Positions 20,001 to 21,118 of a DNA stretch of 21,118 nucleotides are shown here, in pieces (position 1 is the stretch's first letter; every line of letters starts with the position of its first letter). Under the pieces are notes generated by a model, which saw nothing but the letters and a program-made list of their open reading frames with translations, was not told the origin of the DNA and did no database searches. Source of the DNA: Phoronis ovalis (lineage: Eukaryota > Phoronida > Phoronidae); NCBI GenBank assembly GCA_028565635.1, contig JAOXYB010105937.1, positions 1 through 21,118 of the forward strand, in the 5' to 3' direction. Made by a program: the position numbers and the translations under genes.

Positions 20001-20751
20001 TTGTACAAACAGATTATCTAATGCACTTTCTTTTTATCCACTGAAATTAGTTCCCTCACCCAAAATCTGGTATAACACAACTCTCATAGTCATACTGCTG
20101 ACATTCGTCTAAGCCCTCTATACAAGACATTTCTTCTGAGCGATACTCTTGAACAGTTGCCACTGTGGTTGAAGATGTACTGATAACGAGACTGGCAGTT
20201 TCTTCTGCAAAAAATATTAAAAATTTCACGTAATTTATAAGTTTGTTGAAGCATGTATTACAGACATTTTCCAAGCTATGTCTGCTACTGATGATAGCTC
20301 CACCTATTGAGCAGTTCTGCTTCAGCACTATAATACATGTTGATCACCAATAGCAAAAATTACTAAATAAAATACTGATTAACAAAACAAAGCAGGTCGT
20401 AACTTTCATACCTAGAGATCGAACATCCACCATATATGTGTCCTCAAACTTGGCTTCATCTCGATGCATAGGATCACAACCATGCGGCAAACTTGCATTG
20501 CATTCAATCAGGAAACAACTATCGTGATGAATAAATGCCACATTGCAAGTGGCTGTATTACAACAAGCAACTGTGCAATCCACCATACTCTCTGCTCCTG
20601 TCACTTTTCTAAAAGAGCCAGCTTCTTTACCACCCTGTGGCGTAGACTGTCGGTGTACTGCATGTCTTATGCCTTCATCAGTTACTTCATCACAAAGACT
20701 GGCGAGGGTGCCTAGAAATATACAAAACAGTATTATAATAATATCATCCAT
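1923..20751 (-). CDS. KIAA0319L: KIAA0319/KIAA0319-like family PKD-repeat membrane protein, complete 24-exon gene (1001 aa)
   Basis: The span runs from start codon to stop codon with 23 introns. The 24 coding exons sum to 3006 nt, and every junction keeps frame with GT..AG borders. Approximate residue map: signal peptide 1-19, MANSC 20-110, EGF-like 140-195, Ser/Thr-rich linker 196-264, PKD1 265-360, PKD2 361-456, PKD3 457-550, PKD4 551-644, PKD5 645-741, juxtamembrane region 742-848, six-Cys module 849-888, transmembrane helix about 892-917, cytoplasmic tail 918-1001. This order, the Cys-Asp-Trp-Ser-Ile-Leu-Tyr-Val-Ile-Ile entry to the membrane helix and the SESEL tail motif match vertebrate KIAA0319 and KIAA0319L (about 1050-1070 aa). 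Known family roles are plasma-membrane/endosome/Golgi trafficking, proposed roles in neuronal migration and axon growth, and, for human KIAA0319L, serving as the multi-serotype AAV receptor through PKD domains. An invertebrate copy probably represents the single ancestor of both vertebrate paralogues, so the symbol is a family label. The role in this organism is inferred. Confidence 0.93.
2075..2562 (-). other. Intron 23 (phase 1)
   Basis: GT..AG intron of 488 nt before the last exon. It contains a perfect 20-bp palindrome at 2407-2426 and nothing else recognised. Confidence 0.75.
2563..2660 (-). CDS. KIAA0319L: Exon 23: basic juxtamembrane tail with sorting motifs
   Basis: Acceptor TATAATTGTAG, phase 2 in; donor AGAG|GTATGC, phase 1 out. 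It codes residues 919-951. RLRKRPRSRKRQYQLLEDQD is a stop-transfer basic cluster followed by Tyr931-Gln-Leu-Leu, a YxxPhi sorting signal at the position of YKIL in KIAA0319L. It continues as a charged helix-like stretch (REKKEKLELL) that contains an acidic dileucine pattern at residues 944-949. Confidence 0.94.
2661..3053 (-). other. Intron 22 (phase 2)
   Basis: GT..AG intron of 393 nt between the transmembrane and tail exons. No element identified. Confidence 0.75.
3054..3144 (-). CDS. KIAA0319L: Exon 22: transmembrane helix
   Basis: Acceptor TTATTTTTTTCAG, phase 1 in; donor CAAAG|GTAAGA, phase 2 out. It codes residues 889-918. After DWS the sequence ILYVIIVVFVIVISLSAII then WGIICVV is a single membrane span, closely matching WSVLYVIIATFVIVVALGIL of KIAA0319L. 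The basic residues that follow in exon 23 give type I topology (N terminus outside). Confidence 0.96.
3145..4791 (-). other. Intron 21 (phase 1)
   Basis: GT..AG intron of 1647 nt between the six-cysteine module and the transmembrane exon. Uniformly AT-rich; no repeat or exon-like segment recognised. Confidence 0.75.
4792..4911 (-). CDS. KIAA0319L: Exon 21: membrane-proximal six-cysteine EGF-like module
   Basis: Acceptor TTGTCATTACAG, phase 1 in; donor TGTG|GTAAGT, phase 1 out, so the exon is a symmetric 1-1 module. It codes residues 849-888. CHNDCSGHGECNKIKKCVC then DAFWMENIF and SNC matches CQLNCSDHGHCDSFTKRCIC, DPFWMENFI and SNC of the human protein, with all six cysteines kept. Confidence 0.96.
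5196..5341 (-). CDS. KIAA0319L: Exon 20: juxtamembrane region, part 3
   Basis: Acceptor TTTTGTTTTCAG, phase 2 in; donor GTAG|GTAAGT, phase 1 out. It codes residues 800-848. LGLLFYVEE corresponds to the MVFFVQNE strand of human KIAA0319L, and IVKLLKKKLKSES to AAMLKSELRKQ. GYEVMQVDTV leads into the cysteine module just as ALEVNTVTC does. Confidence 0.92.
5814..6020. repeat. Minisatellite, 34/35-bp unit, 6 copies
   Basis: Units begin at 5814, 5848, 5882, 5917, 5951 and 5986. Each begins CATTAGATGCCCATCATATC (the first has ATACCC), and lengths are 34, 34, 35, 34, 35, 35. The extra base is a third G in CCTGGG. Copies are otherwise almost identical, so the array is young. It lies within intron 19. 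Confidence 0.97.
6119..6897. repeat. Diverged repeat region, about three copies of a 220-290 bp unit
   Basis: Phrases recur in the same order. ATCCACCTTC then GGAAAGTGG occurs at about 6185, 6470 and 6690. GGTCAAAAT followed by ACCTGTATTT occurs near 6275, 6578 and 6800. AAATATGAAGC then GATAAAACT occurs near 6315 and 6612, with a diverged third copy near 6848. GCAAAGAAAGT-type ends occur at about 6356 and 6884. The sequence is less AT-rich than its surroundings and resembles dispersed noncoding repeats common in marine invertebrate genomes. The family is not identified. Confidence 0.7.
6953..7056 (-). CDS. KIAA0319L: Exon 19: juxtamembrane region, part 2
   Basis: Acceptor TTTCTTTGTAG, phase 0 in; donor GGACA|GTAAGT, phase 2 out. 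It codes residues 766-799, including LENKLALVLYKPTSSGQIKV and HIQETV. The alternating pattern fits the strand after the helix in the human protein (IIVQKIQPY), where a lysosomal/ectodomain-folding role is unclear. Similarity here is modest, so support rests on order and frame. Confidence 0.87.
7057..7463 (-). other. Intron 18 (phase 0)
   Basis: GT..AG intron of 407 nt. No element identified. Confidence 0.75.
7464..7534 (-). CDS. KIAA0319L: Exon 18: juxtamembrane region, part 1
   Basis: A 71-nt exon with acceptor TTTATTTTTAG, phase 1 in, and AAA|GTAAGT donor, phase 0 out. It codes residues 742-765. DNLVEMFIDTGITEFTEGNK matches the NNLVEIILDINVSQLTE segment that follows PKD5 in KIAA0319L: a beta strand, then the start of a helix. 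Confidence 0.91.
7740..7878 (-). CDS. KIAA0319L: Exon 17: PKD5, last part
   Basis: Acceptor CTATATTACAG, phase 0 in; donor GAAG|GTCAGT, phase 1 out. It codes residues 696-741. Asn-Gly-Ser-Asp-His, LQLTNLVAGNYFFTLKVVD and TDATHILV align with NHSDHHPILFLSNLVEGTYTF of the human protein. The donor has C at +3, a minor departure from consensus. Confidence 0.94.
7879..8360 (-). other. Intron 16 (phase 0)
   Basis: GT..AG intron of 482 nt inside PKD5. About a third of it is the 43-bp x4 tandem array at 7993-8164. Confidence 0.75.
7993..8164. repeat. Minisatellite, 43-bp unit, 4 copies
   Basis: Four consecutive 43-bp units begin GGGACTGTCATAGCCTGCTA and end in CCCTGGATGTT. They differ at only a few positions (C/T in GCCTG, A/C in CTAAG, A/G in GAAGGTCC). 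The array lies within intron 16, about 115 nt from exon 17. Confidence 0.97.
8361..8512 (-). CDS. KIAA0319L: Exon 16: PKD5, first part
   Basis: Acceptor TTTGTTGCAG, phase 1 in; donor GGA|GTAAGT, phase 0 out. It codes residues 645-695. VPVADAGADIVTKLP, LDGSGSKDDKGIVSYEWTRE and AAG match human PKD5 (LDGSKSSDDKGIVSYLWTRDEGSPAAG) almost residue for residue. It is the most strongly conserved exon here. Confidence 0.96.
8513..8857 (-). other. Intron 15 (phase 1)
   Basis: GT..AG intron of 345 nt between PKD4 and PKD5. No element identified. Confidence 0.75.
8858..9006 (-). CDS. KIAA0319L: Exon 15: PKD4, last part
   Basis: Acceptor TTGTGTTTCAG, phase 2 in; donor CAAG|GTAACT, phase 1 out. It codes residues 595-644. 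The His-Gly-Pro junction with exon 14 corresponds to the TQGP segment of KIAA0319L. LSLGKYIFKLTVSDSHNRQT supplies the closing strands of the domain. Confidence 0.94.
9007..9700 (-). other. Intron 14 (phase 2)
   Basis: GT..AG intron of 694 nt inside PKD4. No element identified. Confidence 0.75.
9701..9833 (-). CDS. KIAA0319L: Exon 14: PKD4, first part
   Basis: Acceptor TTATTGTCTAG, phase 1 in; donor CCA|GTAAGC, phase 2 out. It codes residues 551-594. KPPEANAGQDLRVVLP and TLDGSKSKDPAKIIKYQW match the KPPQADAGPD...LDGSKSSDDQKI...YLW pattern of PKD4. The normal second Asp of the loop is Pro here. Confidence 0.94.
10019..10142 (-). CDS. KIAA0319L: Exon 13: PKD3, last part
   Basis: Acceptor CTGTTCTAG, phase 0 in; donor GCTG|GTAAGA, phase 1 out. 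It codes residues 510-550. GVRTPYLHLSNLQEGDYTF then LKVTDTDGLSNSANVHVFV aligns with GVRTPTLQLSAMQEGDYTY of human PKD3, one of the most conserved parts of the gene. Confidence 0.95.
10434..10591 (-). CDS. KIAA0319L: Exon 12: PKD3, first part
   Basis: Acceptor TTCATTTTTAG, phase 1 in; donor ATT|GTAAGA, phase 0 out. It codes residues 457-509. YPPRANAGSDVILNLP, then NGNHSTDDKNIASYEW, follows the KIAA0319L PKD3 pattern YPPVANAG...STDD...YEW very closely. One Asn-His-Ser sequon is present. Confidence 0.95.
10592..11062 (-). other. Intron 11 (phase 1)
   Basis: Intron of 471 nt between PKD2 and PKD3 with the weak donor GTTTGT. Nothing else recognisable was seen. Confidence 0.7.
11063..11127 (-). CDS. 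KIAA0319L: Exon 11: PKD2, last part
   Basis: A 65-nt exon with acceptor GTGTTTACAG, phase 2 in, and a weak donor AAAAG|GTTTGT, phase 1 out. It codes residues 435-456: LTVTDSDQVTNSNTANVTVI, matching the LTVVDSDG...ANLTV end of human PKD2. Protein similarity and frame agreement with exon 12 (Lys-Asp-Val-Gln-Tyr-Pro-Pro junction) support the unusual donor. Confidence 0.88.
11389..11521 (-). CDS. KIAA0319L: Exon 10: PKD2, middle part
   Basis: Acceptor TTTCATTACAG, phase 1 in; donor TTCAA|GTGAGT, phase 2 out. It codes residues 391-434. SKDDDKIVAYEWE is the conserved PKD loop and core Trp, and LQLQNLMPGQYKF matches the LxLSxLxPGxYxF segment of the family. Confidence 0.93.
11522..12357 (-). other. 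Intron 9 (phase 1)
   Basis: GT..AG intron of 836 nt inside PKD2. Open frames at 11914-12294 on both strands have no recognisable protein features. The segment around 11860-12290 is less AT-rich than its surroundings and could be a decayed dispersed repeat, but I cannot identify it. Confidence 0.7.
12358..12447 (-). CDS. KIAA0319L: Exon 9: PKD2, first part
   Basis: Acceptor AATTTCATTAG, phase 1 in; donor TCAG|GTAGGT, phase 1 out. It codes residues 361-390. INQPPIAIIKPTNQEV aligns with the RPPIAIVSP start of PKD2 in KIAA0319L, and VLDGS is the usual turn before the Asp-Asp-rich loop in exon 10. This domain lacks the Ala-Gly-x-Asp motif of PKD3 to PKD5, as does human PKD2. Confidence 0.92.
12716..12803 (-). 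CDS. KIAA0319L: Exon 8: PKD1, last part
   Basis: Acceptor TCTTTTTGTAG, phase 0 in; donor CCTC|GTGAGT, phase 1 out. It codes residues 332-360. AGLYTFKVTVSSDSKFGEAF and the following NVTVKP form the final beta strands of PKD1, with an Asn-Val-Thr sequon. Confidence 0.92.
12804..13442 (-). other. Intron 7 (phase 0)
   Basis: GT..AG intron of 639 nt inside PKD1. AT-rich, with no element seen. Confidence 0.75.
13443..13543 (-). CDS. KIAA0319L: Exon 7: PKD1, middle part
   Basis: Acceptor CTTTTACAG, phase 1 in; donor AAAT|GTAAGC, phase 0 out. It codes residues 298-331. GETYEYHWSLVGHP matches the GETYTYDW region of the human domain, with the core Trp of the PKD fold, and the exon ends NTAELKLTN ahead of the next beta strand. 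Confidence 0.92.
13544..14084 (-). other. Intron 6 (phase 1)
   Basis: GT..AG intron of 541 nt inside PKD1. Nothing else recognisable was seen. Confidence 0.75.
14085..14183 (-). CDS. KIAA0319L: Exon 6: PKD1, first part
   Basis: Acceptor TTTTCATTGCAG, phase 1 in; donor GAAG|GTAAGT, phase 1 out. It codes residues 265-297. The opening IPLIVSAGDNKVLELPEKAV corresponds to the LVVSAG...LP start of the first PKD domain in KIAA0319L. PKD domains are Ig-like beta sandwiches that act in extracellular binding. Confidence 0.9.
14863..14941. repeat. Minisatellite, 20-bp unit, 4 copies
   Basis: The 20-bp unit TGCCTGGCACAGAATAACGA is repeated four times. The first two bases change from TG to CA in copies 3 and 4, and the last copy is one base short. 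The array lies within intron 5. Confidence 0.96.
15765..16054. repeat. Imperfect direct duplication of about 130-150 bp
   Basis: Copy A (15765-15916) and copy B (15929-16054) both start GACTGTTA. They share GTTAATGTTT and CCTTATGCAA, then CAGTC-AACACA and CACACC, and end with GTATGTTAACATTTCGTGGA. Copy A has extra sequence around 15860-15890. They lie within intron 5. Confidence 0.85.
16539..16623 (-). CDS. KIAA0319L: Exon 5: Pro/Thr-rich linker
   Basis: An 85-nt exon with acceptor TTCAATTCTAG, phase 0 in, and AAAG|GTAAAT donor, phase 1 out. It codes residues 237-264, including ENSTASPVTSPPTTTHK with one Asn-Ser-Thr sequon. It looks like a mucin-type stalk before PKD1. The open frame and phase match with exons 4 and 6 are the main support. 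Confidence 0.82.
16624..17106 (-). other. Intron 4 (phase 0)
   Basis: GT..AG intron of 483 nt, AT-rich, with no recognisable element. Confidence 0.75.
17107..17192 (-). CDS. KIAA0319L: Exon 4: Ser/Thr-rich linker
   Basis: An 86-nt exon with acceptor TTTACTTTTAG, phase 1 in, and ATT|GTAAGT donor, phase 0 out. It codes residues 208-236, low-complexity Ser/Thr with one sequon (Asn-Val-Thr) and the run ATTTVSATI. Such a linker, likely O-glycosylated, separates the N-terminal modules from the PKD repeats in family members. The sequence is not conserved enough to align, so support comes from the splice sites and phase agreement. Confidence 0.82.
17193..19046 (-). other. Intron 3 (phase 1)
   Basis: GT..AG intron of 1854 nt between the EGF-like segment and the linker. 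It contains a three-copy 43/44-bp tandem array at 17262-17391 and a small hairpin at 18283-18310. No cassette exon with family resemblance was seen. Confidence 0.75.
17262..17391. repeat. Tandem repeat, 43/44-bp unit, 3 copies
   Basis: Copies start at 17262, 17305 and 17349. They share TATAATGT at the start, ATATAAC in the middle and GTTCATACAGAATAA at the end. Copy 2 has one extra T. A few substitutions separate the copies. The array lies within intron 3. Confidence 0.94.
19047..19183 (-). CDS. KIAA0319L: Exon 3: second half of EGF-like segment
   Basis: Enters in phase 2 after TTTTTTTACAG and leaves in phase 1 at CCAG|GTAACA. It codes residues 162-207. HHGTCKCIQGYQRNPVTRFC gives the C-x-C-x(n)-C ending typical of an EGF-like module, and with exon 2 the segment holds six cysteines. 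The tail (SVTIDSITSSIP) passes into the Ser/Thr-rich linker. The other two frames are closed or lead to an early stop. Confidence 0.9.
19184..20059 (-). other. Intron 2 (phase 2)
   Basis: GT..AG intron of 876 nt. It contains a possible orphan initiating exon at 19262-19345 (see findings). The rest is AT-rich, with recurring TATTTATAC-type words around 19400-19660 and nothing else recognisable. Confidence 0.75.
20060..20204 (-). CDS. KIAA0319L: Exon 2: Ser/Thr stretch and first half of EGF-like segment
   Basis: Enters in phase 1 after a TTTTTTGCAG acceptor and leaves in phase 2 at GG|GTGAGG. It codes residues 114-161, starting EETASLVISTSSTT and ending in a cysteine-bearing stretch with MSCIEGLDEC and ESCVIPDFG. 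Those three cysteines are the first half of a six-cysteine unit completed in exon 3. Frame continuity on both sides supports the borders. Confidence 0.9.
20412..20751 (-). CDS. KIAA0319L: Exon 1: signal peptide and MANSC domain
   Basis: Codes residues 1-113 and ends in phase 1 at an AG|GTATGA donor. The ATG at 20751 has a good context (G at -3, G at +4). It is followed by an acidic pair and a hydrophobic run (IIIILFCIFLGTLASL), a typical signal peptide. The frame stays open upstream to 20814, but that stretch has no ATG (only a TTG), so 20751 is the start. After the signal come Cys 20, 59, 63, 64, 69, 79, 84 and 92. The Cys-Cys pair in VDCTVACCNTATCNVAF is the hallmark of MANSC (motif at N terminus with seven or eight cysteines), an extracellular domain present at the N terminus of KIAA0319 proteins. 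One N-glycosylation sequon, Asn85-Ala-Ser, lies inside it. Confidence 0.93.
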
Positions 20752-21118
20752 GACATGCAAAGAATTGTTCACACAGCCTTGTCTGGAATGACAACGACTG
20801 AAATAAGCTTGCAATTTTATATCAAATTTAGCTGCATTCTGGGAATTGAATTAAGTTGTTATTCCCTACCGAATATGCCTAGGTGGGACATTGTCAGCAT
20901 TTACTAAAATTAACATTCAATGGCATGAAGGAACAACATATTATAACAATTATATATGATTGTTTTAATAAAGAATAAGAAATATCATCATAATTTCCTG
21001 ATGACATATTGAATAATGAATTGTTAGTGGAAATAAAGCAGATATACGGTAATTCTTCTCAATTCGTACAACTCCATTATTCGTACACACCCCCTTTTTC
21101 AGATTTTATAATTTCTGA
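20752..21118 (-). other. 5' UTR and upstream region
   Basis: No coding exon or repeat is visible here apart from the TATA-like box and the acceptor-like TTATTTCAG. The frame of exon 1 extends to 20814 without an ATG. No CpG-rich promoter is present. Confidence 0.5.
20815..20821 (-). promoter_or_regulatory. Candidate TATA box
   Basis: The minus strand reads TATAAAA here, 64-70 nt upstream of the start codon. A start site about 30 nt downstream (near 20790) would give a short 5' UTR of roughly 40 nt. The surrounding DNA is AT-rich, so chance occurrence is possible. A TTATTTCAG at 20798-20806 could instead be the acceptor of an upstream noncoding exon. Confidence 0.3.

Noticed and set aside
20464-20791. 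Plus-strand open frames overlapping exon 1
   Set aside because: They are antisense shadows of the MANSC exon, without recognisable features.
20752-20814. N-terminal extension of exon 1 by 21 residues
   Set aside because: The extension begins at a TTG, not an ATG. The ATG at 20751 has a good context and is directly followed by a signal peptide.

Overview
The window is AT-rich eukaryotic DNA from an animal. Nearly all of it is one intron-rich gene on the minus strand, running from a start codon near 20751 down to a stop codon at 1923. I could join 24 coding exons with splice phases that agree at all 23 junctions. They give a complete 3006-nt coding sequence (1001 residues plus stop). The protein is a single-pass membrane protein of the KIAA0319 / KIAA0319-like (dyslexia-associated, PKD-repeat) family. 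The order is signal peptide, MANSC domain, a six-cysteine EGF-like segment, a Ser/Thr/Pro-rich linker, five PKD domains, a juxtamembrane alpha/beta region, a second six-cysteine EGF-like module, a transmembrane helix and a short basic and acidic cytoplasmic tail. The divergence from the human proteins, the compact introns (about 0.2 to 2.4 kb) and the diffuse intronic repeats suggest a non-vertebrate metazoan, most likely a marine invertebrate such as a mollusc. The phylum is an inference that I cannot confirm.

Layout, in the gene's 5' to 3' direction (falling coordinates): 21118-20752 is the upstream region, with a TATA-like box about 65 nt before the start. 20751-20412 is exon 1 (signal peptide and MANSC). 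20204-19047 holds exons 2 and 3 (EGF-like). 17192-16539 holds exons 4 and 5 (linker). 14183-12716 is PKD1, 12447-11063 PKD2, 10591-10019 PKD3, 9833-8858 PKD4 and 8512-7740 PKD5. 7534-5196 is the juxtamembrane region, 4911-4792 the second EGF-like module, 3144-3054 the transmembrane segment, and 2660-1923 the cytoplasmic tail. 1922-1 is 3' UTR followed by noncoding DNA.

Every PKD domain starts and ends at a phase-1 intron, so each is a symmetric exchangeable cassette. The noncoding DNA holds four short tandem arrays (34/35 bp x6, 43 bp x4, 20 bp x4, 43/44 bp x3), a diverged three-copy repeat of about 780 bp, a duplicated block of about 150 bp, a possible small foldback element and one perfect 20-bp palindrome. 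I see no second protein-coding gene, RNA gene, CRISPR array, viral gene or intact transposon. The least explained item is a possible extra initiating exon at 19262-19345 inside intron 2.
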